From positions 226,001-290,000 of the forward strand of contig CAJNDS010002651.1 of assembly GCA_905221605.1 (NCBI GenBank): a DNA stretch of 64,000 nt, written 5' to 3'. The notes under the pieces are model-generated. The model was not told the origin of the DNA, ran no database searches, and saw nothing but the letters and a program-made list of their open reading frames with translations. The translations under genes were made by a program, and so were the position numbers. Shown here piece by piece: positions 23,529 to 37,000 of the stretch. The number at the start of each line of letters is the position of its first letter. Positions within the stretch are counted from its first letter, which is position 1. Source of the stretch: Symbiodinium natans. Its lineage: Eukaryota; Sar; Dinophyceae; Suessiales; Symbiodiniaceae.

Positions 23529-24751
23529 CTTTGCTTGCGTCTTGAAGACGACCCCGAAGACGAAGAGCAGGACCAAACTCAGAAATCGGATTGGGGTTTG
23601 GTCTTCGGGCAGTTCCACGGTCCCTCAATATGGGCCCTAAAAAATGGGGACCCCTTTTACACCTCCCCTATTGACGCCATACATAACCCAAACGCCCATA
23701 CTACAGGACCCTTGAAAAGAATCGGATTTGGGTGCTTGGGGGAATCTGGGCGGCCAGGGTTTCTAGAGTTTGGGGTTTAGGGTTTAGGGTTGAGATGTCA
23801 GTCCTGTAGGTATCTTGGCTGCCCTGTTAACCCGATACTCAGAACTGCGCCCAGGGGTCCTGCAACTAGACCGTAACCCGTACCCCTGAACTCATACGGT
23901 TCCCTACTATAGGTTTAGGGTTTAGGGTTTAGGGTTTAGGGTTTAGGGTTTAGGGTTTAGGGTTTAGGGTTTAGGGTTTAGGGCCCCCCTACGTTCCCTA
24001 AGTAGCCTTAGTTATCGGGGGAAGCTAGGGGGGGTAGTACAGAGGGTGGTAGTAGAGGAACCCATGATAAACTTTATGTGCCTTCATACTGCCAAAAAGG
24101 GTCTTTAACCGAGTGAGGCAACATGGCGCCAAAAAAACAACACCCCTCAATTAAAATTAACCCCCTGAACCCTACGCCCCAATTAACCCCTTACTAAAGC
24201 CTAAACCCTAACCAACCCTAAACCCTAAATCCTCAATCCGCCACGCGAAAACAATAAACCCTAAAACAACCTAAACCTTAAACTCTAGACGCCTGAGCCC
24301 TCAACCCTAAACAAGCTCGACACGGAGCCCTTCGACATTAATCTCTTCCCCCTAATATTCACCCCCGATATTAAATACCCACACCATCGTAGTTATATTA
24401 TAGCTACACTATAGCTTTATGATCGCTATACTATAGTCATATATTGTAGTTATATAATGGATATAGTATAGCTATATGAGTTACATTATAGCTATACTAT
24501 AGTTTCTAGGGGGCGGGCGGGGGGGGGGGGTATTCATTACCTACAGCTCCCACCCCAAGAATCTAAGAAGCCCGGGTTCGACCCTGTAGGGCTTTTAGGG
24601 TTTAGCGTTTCAGGCTTTAGGGTTTAGGATTTCGGGCTTACGGTTTAGGGCTATGGCAGCAAGACCAATCTCCAGCATTCTCCAGAAGCACGGGCCACAT
24701 GTGGCCACACACAGCTCCCTGTCTTGCTGCCGCAACCACGATGCAATCGAT
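23529..24751 (-). CDS. Candidate pore and S6 exons of the channel gene
   Basis: 24751-24658 reads through GAVCGHMWPVLLENAGDW after an AG acceptor; MW..LL fits the pore-helix region of this channel class. 23615-23529 reads ELPEDQTPIRF followed by the hydrophobic FLSLVLLFVFGVVFKTQAK, which could be S6, ending at a GA donor. Phases to the S5 exon (25061) are not resolved, so both are tentative. Confidence 0.4.
24340..24515. mobile_element. AT-rich palindromic element
   Basis: Repeated CTATACTATAG and TATAGCTATA words in both orientations between GCCCCCC/GGGGGGC-like ends; strongly self-complementary, non-coding, found in an intron. Confidence 0.5.
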
Positions 24752-25060
24752 CTGTGCCCAAGACACACTGTGAAGATCAGTCCACGCCCCAGTAGCCCTA
24801 AACCCTAAACCCTATAACCCTAAACCCTGAACCGGCAGGGGATTCGCGATGGCGACGGTATGCCGCCGAGGGGGCAACTTGCGGGGCAACTCGTTTAGAG
24901 CGTGTTAGGGCTTGTAGAGCGTTAGGGTTTGCAGGGTTTAAGGGTCGAGGGTTGGGGGTTTGGGGAAACCCTAAATCCTAAACCTTAAACCCTAACCCCC
25001 AAACCCTAAACCCTATGCTTGCTTAGGGATTAGGGTGGCTGCCAGGGCCATGCTCTGTGC

Positions 25061-28000
25061 CCCCCGACAGCAGCAGCAGGGTGAAGAACACGGACCGAAT
25101 CGCGGCGGCGATTCCCTGTGCTCTCAGAGAGCCAGCTTAGGAGTAAAGCGTTTTCGGGTTTAGGGTTTCTAGGGTCTAGGGTCTAGGGTCTAGGGTTTCG
25201 GGTTCAGGGTTAGGAGTAAAAAAGTGTAGGGTCTAGGCCACGGCGTAACCTAGCGAACCCTCAGCCCGAAACCCTAAACCCGAACAGGGTTCAAAGGAAC
25301 CCTAAACCCTAAACCCAAAACCCTAAACCCTAAACCCTAAATTCTCTTCCTGACAAGAGAGCGGGTCTAGGGCTTAGCGCTCACGACTCTGGGGCGACCT
25401 AAACAAGGGCACGCTTTGTTGTCAGGGTTCAGGGTTTATGGTTTAGGGTTTAGGGTTAGAGTCTAGGGTTTAGGGTTTAGGGTTTAGGGTGCAAGGTGTA
25501 GGGAGTAGGGTTTAGGGAGGATTCAAGGATTCCTGGTAGCCCACTACCCACATTGTAACAAGGGCACGTACTCTGACCTTTCCCAGCTTCTGCACGGATA
25601 TGAAACTCGAACCCCAAAACCCTATTCAGCCCCTCTATACACCCTAAACCCTAAACTCTAAATCCTAAACCCCAAACCCTAAACCCTAAACCCCAAACCC
25701 TAAACCCTAAACCCCAAACCCTAAACCCTAAACCCTAAACCCCACATGATATGCCATATAAAGGATCCCCCGGATTCCTGAAGTCTCTCTGGGATGCCGT
25801 GCCTTGAGCAGCGTCACGACCTCTGGCACGGCACGGAGCAGGCGCGCGACGCGGCCAAGCCTCCGCTTCTCTTCCAGCTTGCGGGTGTGGGGGTTTAGGG
25901 TTTAGGGTTTAGGGTTTGGGGTTTAGGGTTTAGGGTTTGGGGTTTAGGGTTTAGGGTTTAGGGTTTAGGTTTAAGGTTTAGGGTTTAGGGTTTAGGGTTT
26001 AGGGTTTGGGGTTTGGGGTTTAGGGTTTAGGCTTTAGGGGTTAGGGTTTAGGGTTTAGGGTTTAGGGTCCAGGGTTTAGGGTTTAGGGGGGTTTGGGGGT
26101 GTTTGGGGCTTAGGGCTTAGGGTTTGGGGTTTAAGTTTGCGAGGCCGAGGGGCCTGAGGGGCATTAGGGTCTGTGGGGTCTGACGGTTTGAGGGTTTGAG
26201 GTTTAGAGTAGGGTTTTTAGGGTTTAGGTTGGGATGTTCCCTCTTATACTAACAGTCCATAAGAGGCATTACAATGAGGGGGTCCTATAATCCCCCTATC
26301 AAGGACTGTTAGTATAAGGGTTGAACATCCTAAGATTTAGGGTTTGTTGTAGGTGTCTGAGTCTATCTCTCTACGGCTGTGAGTAACACACCGACTTTTG
26401 GCCCCCAACATAGGACTGCGCGACAGCGTGATGCACATGGAAGGAGGGTTTAGGGTATAGGGTTTAGGGTTTAGGGTTTAGGGCTTAAGGGTTAGGGCTT
26501 AGGGTTGAGGGTCAGCTCTCATGGGCGGGCTTCCTGGGTTCAGGTTTGGATTCAGAAGAAGGTCTAAAACGTAAGCCGTATGAACCCTCAACAGACCAGC
26601 AAGCCTTTGCCAAACGGCACGAATCGAGGAGGCTTCACATGGGGTTCCCTGACAGGTTTCGGGCCTTTAACAGAGGTCCGCATATGGAAAAGGACACGCC
26701 CCCCCCCCCACCCCCCCAAACAAAAAACAAACAATGATAATAAAATAAATAAAACCAAAATAAATTAAAGAAGAAAAATGATCATAAATAAAAGAAATGG
26801 AGCCTCCCACCCGCAACAACTAAGGAGCGTCATATTGAAGAACCTTGGAATAATCATCAGGGTTAGGGTTTAGGGTTTAGGGTTTAGGGTTTAGGGTTAG
26901 GGTTTAGGGTTTAGGGTTTAGGGTTTAGGGTTTAGGGTTTAGGTTTTAGGGTTTAGGGCTTATAGGGGTTTACCATGTTCAACTCCCGATACCCCCCTCT
27001 CTCCCCCGAACTCTCAACTGCGCGCCTCGTCAGTCTGAGCAGCCGCACCGTGCGCAAGATCGTCAACTCTTTCACCTCCGGATTGCGGGAGGGTTTAGGG
27101 TTTAGTGTTTAGGGTGTAGGGTTTAGGGTTAGGTCTGAGTGAAGGACAGCTGCAGGAGAGGAGTTTCTGTGTATACAAAGATTGGAAACTACCCAACTAG
27201 GGGCTTGGATGTTTCGGTGCTTTGCGTTTTGCTGTATATCCTTCTTGCCATAGCTTCATGTCCTGAAAAAAACAGAACCGGTGATGCACAGTTCCCAGCA
27301 GCTCTGTTTGGGGGTTAGGGCTTCGGGAGCGAGCTAAGGGCTGTTTAGGGGGTGCCTAGGGGGCTTAGGATCCAAAAAAAACTCAACACACCACTTAAAC
27401 ATACCCTTTAAAGAAATTAAGGGGTATGGCACAAGCCTTATGTTCTCCGTTTAGAGGTTAAGCAGAAGTTTGGGGTATGTTGAAGTTTTCTTAGATGGGA
27501 GGCTGAGGTGCGCTCGAGCGAGCGAGCGCAACTCGAGCTGCGCCGCGGCTGGCACAACTGTTCTCGAGGCGGTGGACAGATTTTTTCTCCAGCGTCTCAT
27601 CATATGGGGTTTAGGGTTTAGGGTTATAGGGTTTAGGGTTTAGGGTTTAGGGTTTAGGGTTTAGGGTTTAGGGTTTAGGGTTTAGTGGCAAGGGACTTGC
27701 ACGTGTCTGTCAAGCGTATGCAGCCGCACTCCCCTGTTAAGTACCTAAGCCCTAAACCCTAAACCCTTAGGGTTTAGGGTTTAGGGTTTAGGGTTTAGGG
27801 TTTAGGGTTTAGGGGTTTAGGGGTTTAGGGGTTTAGGGGTTTAGGGGTTTAGGGGTTTAGGGGTTTAGGGGTTTAGGGTTTAGGGTATAAAAACCCTAAA
27901 CCATCCCAAACAAATAGCTGCTAGGCTGCAAGCTCCCAAGCCAATGTCTCCCCCAGCCACAACAAACCTAAACATGAGTCTACAGGGTGGGGCCCCCTTA

Positions 28001-31000
28001 CTATACTAACTGTAGTTAAGGGACTTATAACCTAACTTAGGGTCCTTATAACCCAATTTAGGGCCCTTATAACTCTACTTATAACTAGGGGGCCCCACCC
28101 TGTATCAGTTGGCACCCTCAACCTCTGAAAAGGGATAAGGGTGTAGGGCAAGTGCAGGGCTTGAGGGTTTTTTTCGGTTCAGGGCTTGTTAACCCACCCA
28201 AACAAGACAAGTGCACAACAAGTGTGAAATCTGCCAATAAGGCCTACCTGGATGTAATAGCGGCTCCACACCCCAAGGCCCGCACGGCATGCATTTCGTT
28301 GTCGGCGCCAGCCTAGCTTGAGTTTGGGGATGTTTAGTTTAGGGTTTAGGGTTTGGGGTTTCGGATTTAGGTTCGGGGTTTAGGGTTTGGGGTTAGGGTT
28401 TAATTAGGGTTCCTAGGGTTTGGGGTCTGTGTGCAGTGTCCACCTTCGCTGGCATCGTCCAGGACCCTCAATCCATACAAGCCCGAAACAGGAAACACCC
28501 TCAACCCTAAACCCTAAACCCTCAACCCTAAATCCTAAGCCCTCCCTCCAACCCTGAACCCTCAGCTCTGAGCCCTGAGCCCTAAGCAGGCCCTGAGCCC
28601 TCAGCCCTAAGCAGGCCCTAAGCCCAAAGCCCAATGCACAAAGCCCTAAGCCCTAGCCCGATTGCACAGGAACTGTGCGGCTTTCAAATGCCTCAAGCTC
28701 CAGATGCGTGTGTGTGCACGTTCAGGGTATGTAGGCCCGAGGATTTGGGGTTCAGGGTATGGTCTTGACATGCTCACTTGATCCTCCAAGTTTAGGGTTT
28801 AGGGCATAGGGTTGAGGGTTTAGGGTTTAGGGTTTGGTACACTTAAACCCTGGCTAAGGGGCCTTGGTGCAGCAGGTCTGTGCGCTGAAGGTTTAGGACT
28901 TATAGTTTAGGGTTTAGGCTTGAGGGATACTTATAGGGCCCTTGAGAATCTCAACATTGCGTGTTGTGGCGATTGCTTTGTGAAGAAGGGTTGAGGTTGA
29001 CAGGGCCTGGCCTAAACTTTAAAGCAAACCTTTTGGGGTTTAGGGTTTAGGGTTAAGGCCGTTTTCGCCAGAACCACTGCGAGCCTCGCAAGAACCACAG
29101 GAAAAGCTAGGATCTGGACTATGAGCATGGCAAAGGGCAGTAGCCACACCTCACCTGGGCGCGTTTTCATGAGTTCTTAGAGTTTAGGGTTTAGGGGGTG
29201 TGGGATCCTCGTTTTTCGCGGGGGTTGCAGGGGCTTGGGGGGGTGAGTTTTGTTGTTTCAGTTGGTGGGTTTGGCGGCGCAGGGTTTGGGCGTCCTTCTA
29301 TTCATAGAGTGGACGGGGGACTTTCTGTCGGCTGTTTGGGGTTACTTGGAGGCATGGGTACTTATTGGTAGGGTTATCAGCAGAACCTTACTTACAGCAC
29401 TTAAAACCCTACTTTACAAAACCCTACACCCTAGACCCTACAACCCTGAACCCTAAACCCTGATTTGGGTGCAGGGCTTGCAGGGTTCAGGTTCAAAATG
29501 ACATGAGATGAGCCGTTCTTCTGTTGTCTGTTTTGTACATCTCCACTTGGGAGTCGCGTATGCACGTGAATGGGTTTCGGGTTTAGGGCTCATGGATCCC
29601 AGCAACATATCCAGCCTTCCATGGTTGGAAATTATTTCCCGGATGCGTCCCGAGACGAAACACGCTAAACCCGAAACCCTAAAACGCTGAAATCCCAAAC
29701 CCTAAAACCCTAACACCCCTACCCTAGAAACCCTAGAAACCCCAAAACCCTACAAACCCTAAGCCCTAAGCCCTAAGCCCTAAGCCCTAAGCCCTAAGCC
29801 CTAAGCCCTAGGCCTTAAGCCCTAAGCCCTAAGCCCTAAGCCCTAAACCCAGTTCCTGAATGCTTTCTGCTTTCGCCTCTTGGGCCGACTCGTGGGCTGG
29901 GGCGAAGGTTTGGGGGACCCGATGAAACCCTCCACCATCCACTGGACCCAGGTTTATACAGGAACCCTAAACCCTAAACCCTAAACCCTAAACCCTAAAT
30001 CCTAAACCCTAAACCCTAAACCCTAAATCCTAAACCCCAAACCCTAAAACCTAAGCCCTAAGCCCTAATCCTAAACCCCCCTAAACCCCCCTCGAAACAT
30101 GGCCCACTCTAGGCCTGAGTCCCGTTCATTTCCCCATGGCTCTTAGTGGGGAGTGAGGGAATTAGGCTCCTAACATCCCCCTAGGGTTTAGGGTTTAGGG
30201 TTTAGGGTTTAGGGTTTAGGGTTTAGGGTTTAGGGTTTAGGGATTATCTAGGTTGCCCAGTAACCTAGGTTGAAAAAGGGTGCCCCTTTTTTTGCTTAAA
30301 GGGGTTACAGGGAACCTAAACCTACCCAAAAAGGGGAATAAGGGTACTACTGGGCATCCTAGCTATGTAGGCTACCTCTCAGAACCAAGTTATAAGAAGT
30401 TTATCAGGGAACCTCAGCCTTAAACAAGGAAATAAGGGCCTACTCTGGGTCCTAGTAAGCCTGAACCCTGAACCCTAAACCCTGAACCCTGAACCCTAAA
30501 CCCTAAACCCTAACCCCAAACCCTAAACCCAAAACCCAAAAACTAAGAACCCAGTTGAATTAAGAGTCGGGCCAATCATGAGGACGACCAAGAGGCCGTC
30601 GAAGACGAACCTGCCATCCAAGCCGGTGCGTAGGGTCTAGGGTTTAGGGTTTAGGGTTTAGGGTTTAGGGTTTAGGGTTTAGGGTTTAGGGTTTAGGGTT
30701 TAGGGTTTAGGGTTTAGGGTTTAGGGTTTAGGGTTTAGGGTTTAGGGTTTAGGGTTCAGGGCTCAGGGTTTTGGGTTTTGGTTGCCCGGGTTTAGGGTTT
30801 TTGTTGCACAGTAACCACATTATAAGCAGGGTACCATTTTGAAAGTAGGGTTTATAAGTATACCCCCCCCCAGCCCTAAGACCAAAAGCCATACCCCACT
30901 TGCTTCTTAAAGCACCCATGAACCTCCAAGTAGAGGGCCCTCACAACTCGTTCGCCCAAACCGGTTCTAAGTAGGGAATGAAGGAAATCGGTAAGAAAGG

Positions 31001-34000
31001 TCATTCGCTATTTCGGAATGATTAACCCTAAACCCTAAGCCCTAAACCCGAAATCCTAAACCCTAAGCCTAAACCCCAGATCCAAACGTAAGGCTGCGGA
31101 TCGCGCCAGAAGTCTCGACGACAATCCTGCTTTCGGCGAAACCTGATCTTCGAGGGTTAGGGTTTAGGGTTGAGGGTTTGGGGTTTGGGGTTTAGGGTTT
31201 AGGGTTTAGGATTTAGGGTTTAGGGTTTGCGGTTTAAGGTTTATGGTTCAAGGTTTCGGTTGTTTCGTGGTTGGGATTTCGAGTATAGGCTGTAAGGTTT
31301 ATGGTTTTTCGAGTTTTATGTACTATTATTGTGATGTATGTATGTATGTATGTATGTATATATATATATATTATTTTTTTGGGGGGGACGGGTCAGCGGG
31401 GCTTGCAGGCGAAGGGGAACTTCGTGTTCGGGTGTTCGGAGGTTTGCGAGGGTTTGGGGTTTCGGAAATTGGGGGGGGGGGGGGGGGGGGGGGGTTTGGA
31501 GTTCATGAGTTCCAGGCTGAGCAAACTGGTCAGCTGCTTCCTTTTTTTGGGGTCCAACCCTACCCCCTAAACCCTAAACCCTGAACCCGAAGCCCTGTTG
31601 ACATGGAAGGCCAACAGAATTAATCCCTGAGCCCCGAACTCAACGGCAGCATTGACACAAAAGTCAGGCCTACACTTTATTCAAGCCAGACGGCGACCCT
31701 CGATTGGGGAGAAAGAGTCTTACAGAAGCTTCGGAATCTGGGTCCCTAGAACACCTATAGGGTCCCTAGAACACCTAGGGTACCTGGCGTACCTAGGGTA
31801 CCCAGGGTCAAGGTTGTAGGGTTTCAGGGTACAGTGACATCACCGCTTAAGAAATCGTTTGCTCAAGCAACATGCACCCTCGCGTGGGGACCATACGAAA
31901 CTTAAGAGCAAGACTTAGCCAAGAACCGATGGTACCCTCCTCCTGGGGAGCACAATTTCGTAGTTTTTGGTTGCAAAACAAAACCCTCTCAGTTTCTTGA
32001 ATTTAAGATTTTTTGAAATCCGGCCCCTCAGTTCTTAATTTGGCGGGCCTGTCCTCGCCAAATGAGAAACCAGCCCTTCAAACCCTAAAACCTAAACCCT
32101 AAACACTAAACCCTCGTAAATTTGAGAGGCCGGAAATCAGGGCAACACCAACAAGCCCAAGGTACCCTCGCCAAAAGTAGGCTTCTTATCCCACGCTGTC
32201 AGTGCAACATAAACCCTAAACCCTAAACCCTAAACCCTAAACCCGAAACCCGAAACCCTAACACATCAATCAGGCCTGCGAAGTGCGGGTTTAGGGTTCA
32301 AGGAGCTCATGCTCCGCGGGAGACTGCTAAGCCCCGCGCGCACAGAAGCGGATGACCTGGGTGCTGGCTGCAGATTGGTTTAGGGTTTAGGGTTTAGGGT
32401 TTAGGGTTTAGGGTTTAGTGTTTAGGGTTTAGTGTTTAGGGTTTGAGGCTAGGGTTTGGGGTTTGGGGTTTGGGGTTTAGGGTTTAGGGTTTTGGGCTTA
32501 GGGCTGAGGGTTTAGGGTTTAGGGTTCAGGGTTTAAGGACCCTTTGAGGGCACAGCAAAGCTTAGGAATGCGAGCTCGGCTTCCTTGATTCTGCCCGAAT
32601 TTGGGGTACGATAAGGGTCGGAATATACTTACTGATCGTATTCCCTAACCCTAAACCCTAAACCCTAAACCCTAAACCCTAAACCCTAAATACTAAAACC
32701 TCCCAAATCCTTGTAAAAAATAAGGCCCCTATAGTACAGGGTTTAAGTTTAGGGTTGGGGTTCCCTAAACCAAGCTCCAAGCGCTAAGGGCTAGTAGGGG
32801 CTAATCTTATGCAGGGTGGGCGGCTCGGGTGCGTCTAGCATCAGCAAACCTCCTCGTGAGCCCAAACCCTACAACCCAAAACCCTGAGGCATAACCCTCA
32901 ACCCTAACAGTGCCAAACTAGCCTCACACATCAAGCCCTAAAACCGTAAACGCGACCCCCCCCCCCCCCCCCCCCCACCGGAGCCCCTAAAATCCCAAGC
33001 CCCGCCCCTAAAGCCAAGCACCCCTGAACCCCTGAACCCTTGCACCCCTGAACCCCGGAACCGCGGAACCCCTACACCCTAAACCCTGAACTGAACTGAG
33101 CACCCCCGAACCGTCCGGGCTCCGCACTATCTCCATGGTAAAGACGAAGCAAAAGATATGCTCGATGGCCTCTTGGGTGTGGGTTTAGGGTTTAGGATTT
33201 AGGGTTTCGGATTTAGGATATAGGGTTTAGGACTAGGGTCTAAAGTTTAGGGTTTAGGGTTTTAGGGTTTAGGGTTTAGGGTTTAGGGTTTAGGAGCCTG
33301 AGCCCTGCCTACACCCTAAACCCGAAGCCTTTGAAGCGCAAAAGTCCTCAACATCCACCCTAAACCCTAAACCCTAAACCCGAAACCCTAAACCCTGAAC
33401 CCTAGACTCATATCAACCCTACTTCCTGAACCCCACAACCCTACAAACCCTAAACCCGAAGCCCTAAACTACCGAAGCCCTAACCCTATAAACCCTCATG
33501 CCTCACTGGGAACCCACACACCCTGAAGCCCGAACCCTAAGCCCAAAAAGCTCCAAACCGTCAAAAACCCCCAAGTCCACTGGGAAGGCCGTTGGGAGAT
33601 CCTATATGTTCCCTTATTATTGGGGTCTACAAGAATACTACTTTAACAAGTCTTTTTGAACTCTAGTAGCACCAGAAGACTATAGCCCGGACGCACAGAA
33701 GGAAGCCCTAACAGGCCCAAAACCCGAAACCCCAGGGCCTTGCAGCCGTAAACCCGAAACCCTAACCCCAGTACAATTTTGATGTATATGTTTGCGTCTT
33801 GAGGGTTCAGGGTTTAGGGTTTCGGGATGCTTGACTCAGATGTGTTTTATGGGGGGGGGGAGGGTGGTTAGATTTAAGACAGAAGTTTGCCGCGTTCAGG
33901 TTGGACACCCCCCCCTAAACCCTAAACCCTAAACCCCTAAACCCCCTTGACAAGTGTCGGGCCGTCTGCTCGGCATTCAGCGCATTCATGCTGGTTCTGT

Positions 34001-37000
34001 TCGGGGCATCTGCCTCCACACCTAGGCACAAGGGGCTTATGGCTTGGGACTGGGTTTAGGGTTTAGGGTTTAGGGTTTTGGGTTTCGGGTTTAGGGTTTA
34101 GAAGTCAGGGGGCATCCAGTGCGAAGCACCCTAAACCCAAACCCCCGGTGCATACCCGTACAAGATGAGCCTCCTTGACCCTACACTCTGAACTGAACCC
34201 TAAGTACGCTAAAGCCTAAGCACACTAAACCCAAAAAACCCAAAAACACCTAAATCCCCCCCATGGCCTGATATGGAACACCACAACACTCTCTTGCCGG
34301 GACTTCTGCTTTCTTCGACCGTAAACGCTGCCAAATAGGCTAGACTCCCATGACCCTGAACCCCCAATTCCTACGCCCCTGAGGCTAAACGTCAAAAGGC
34401 CAAAGCCATCAACTCTAAACCCTAAACCCTAAACCCTAACCCTAAACCCTAAACCCTAAACCCTAAGCCCTAAGCCCTAAACCCTAAACCCTAAACCCTA
34501 AGCCATCATCCAGAAGATGGGCCTAAGGCTGAAGATTCATCTTGCAATCGAAATTCAGAGGGCTCAAAGGAAGCAACGCCTGAACGTGACAGGATGGACC
34601 CTGCTTACTGGTACTTCTTTAGGGTTTAGGGTTTCGGGTTTAGGGATCAGGGTTTAGGGGCACTTCTTAACCATTTAGAACTGTACTTATCACACACTTA
34701 CAAGCCCCTTTGAGTGCCCTAATATGGTTATAAGTACAGCTATAATATTGGTTAATAATAACCATGAAGGGGGGCACTTGGCTTTCACCTGTAAGGCTGA
34801 GGTTTAGGGTTGCGGGCTTGGGGTTGAAGTACCCTTAACCCTAAACCCTAAACCCTGAACCGCCCGAACCCTTGAAGCCCGTGAAGCAATCAGTCTTCCG
34901 GTTCGCAAACAATCGCTTCAAGTCCTGAAGCCGCACATTAGGGTTTAGGGTTTAGGGTTTAGTGTTTAGGAAAAGAACTACCCACATGAACCTCCCTAAA
35001 CTCCAAACCCTGCGGCTCCGCGCCAATCCACACCGCGTTCAGAAGCACGACCTGGGTGAGCATCCTAGGGGGACCCTTAAGGTTGTGCCCTTGGGTTTTC
35101 GGGGCCCTTCTCAAAGATCCCAAAGGTAGTAGGGCCGTATTCGGAGTATATTATATAGCGGGAACCTTTAGGGATACAGCCTAAGGGGTACGAGTCTTCA
35201 TCCCTTGAAGACTCCAGGGGTGGGTTTAGCCTTCAGGGTTTAGGGCTCCCTTTCAGAACCCAAAGCCTATGTTTTGGTAGGTTACGAATGTAATGCCCCT
35301 TATAGGATTCTTAGGTATCCTATAGGGTTTAGGAGTAATCAGTTTACTCCCGGAGCCTAAAAACCCTAAAGCGTTAAACGACAACATCTATATACATATA
35401 TATATATACACATATACACACATATCTTATCCCCCGAAGTATGAAATCAAAAGCTTAATAGTAGGCTGTATACACAGTGAGGATATGTCATGTTTGGGAG
35501 AACTGGCCGGGCAAGTTATTCGGGAAAGCAAGCTTCCATCCCCCAAAAACCCTAAACCCTAAACCCTAAACCCTTAACCCTACAAGCCCCGAAGCTCTGA
35601 ACCCTAACCGCCTGCGGCAGAGAGGCCAGTCGAGCTCCAGTGTTGCAGGTGTTTTGGTGGGTTTCTTGAGGGGATGTAGCTCTTTGGACTTTAAACCCTC
35701 CGACATGAAAAAAAAAACCTAAGACATAAAACAAAAAACACATTACTGGACCCAATAAACCCTGAACCCAAAGCAGGGTGTGCTCATTCGATTTCTGAGG
35801 TCTTTGCTGCTTCGAAGGGCCAAGTACTGTTGGACTACACGTTCCAGCGCATCATCTGACACTAAACCCTAAACTTAAACCCTAAACCCTAAAGCCTGAA
35901 CCCTGAACCCTGAACCCTGAACCCTAAACCCTGAACCCTGAACCCTAACCCGCATGGCCCCCGGCTGCCATGGAAAGTAGGAAGAAGGTGTTGCTCTTGG
36001 CAATGGCGGCGAAGCAACCTATCGGGGACTAGTGTAGAGGGTTTATAAGGTACAGGGTTTAGGGTTTAGGGTCTAGGCTGGACCCGGTAATTCCTAGAGC
36101 TCTCGTGAGGAAATAGACACCGTGCCGTTCTGATGTCGTACACCCGAAAATCACGAAAACCTGGGCGCCCTTCACCCCATTGCCCTGAACTGGGCAGACG
36201 GACTGCGCATTGAAAAAGTATGGCTTGCGATGATGTCTGATTATTAGTAGAATATGACCCTAAACCCTGAACCCCAAACCTTGAACCCTGAACTCTAAAC
36301 CCTCAACCCTAGACCCACTTACACCTAAGCCATCATGGAGATACAGAGCTATCCCGTCCCTTGCTCTGCTTACTTTCGCCAAGCTCTGGGTCCTAGACGA
36401 GGCCCCCCCCCACCCCGCATCTGGGCTTAGCCGTAACCCTGAACCCTAAGCCCTAAACCCTGAACCCTAAACTCTAACCCTAAACCCTAAACCCTAAACC
36501 CTAAACCTTGAACAAGAGCCTCCTCCCCCCCCCCCCTCCCCCAGGATGGAGATGGCCTGACTGCTTGTAGAGATCGCTGACGTGGTAGTCGCGACGATCC
36601 AGTCCTTGTTTTAGGGTTTAGGGTTTAGGGTTTAGGGTTTAGGGTTTAGGGTCTAGGGTTTCGGGTTTAGGCTTAGTTTCTTGTTGTCGCCCTCGTGAAT
36701 GGATTATGTCTCCCTCTGTCTAGTGTACTAGACCTCATTGCCACAAGCCCGTTGAGGGTTTAGGCTGTGCTCAGGGCAACTTACAAGACATGTAGTCAGG
36801 CAGAGGAAGGCTTTCACGCATTCCTTGTACAGATGGCATCTCTAAACAATGCTTGTACATATGGATTGCCCCTTATCCACACAGTCCTTCATAGGGATGA
36901 GAAGGGGGTACGCTAATCCATATTAAGGACTGTTCTATACTTCCCTTAGAACCTTAATATTTTTAAATACCCTCTTGGTTTTTATATAAACAAGAACAAA

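Noticed and set aside
31600-31700. Minus-strand island reading AAVEFGAQGLILLAFHVNR as channel S1
   Set aside because: The channel exons on either side join in phase without it, and a better S1 (VVLLNAVWIGA) lies at 35051-35019.
32560-32850. Islands EAELAFLSFAVPSKG and LLMLDAPEPPTLHKI as channel exons
   Set aside because: They fall in the intron between the two S2 exons, which join seamlessly as FTMEI then VIRFCA.
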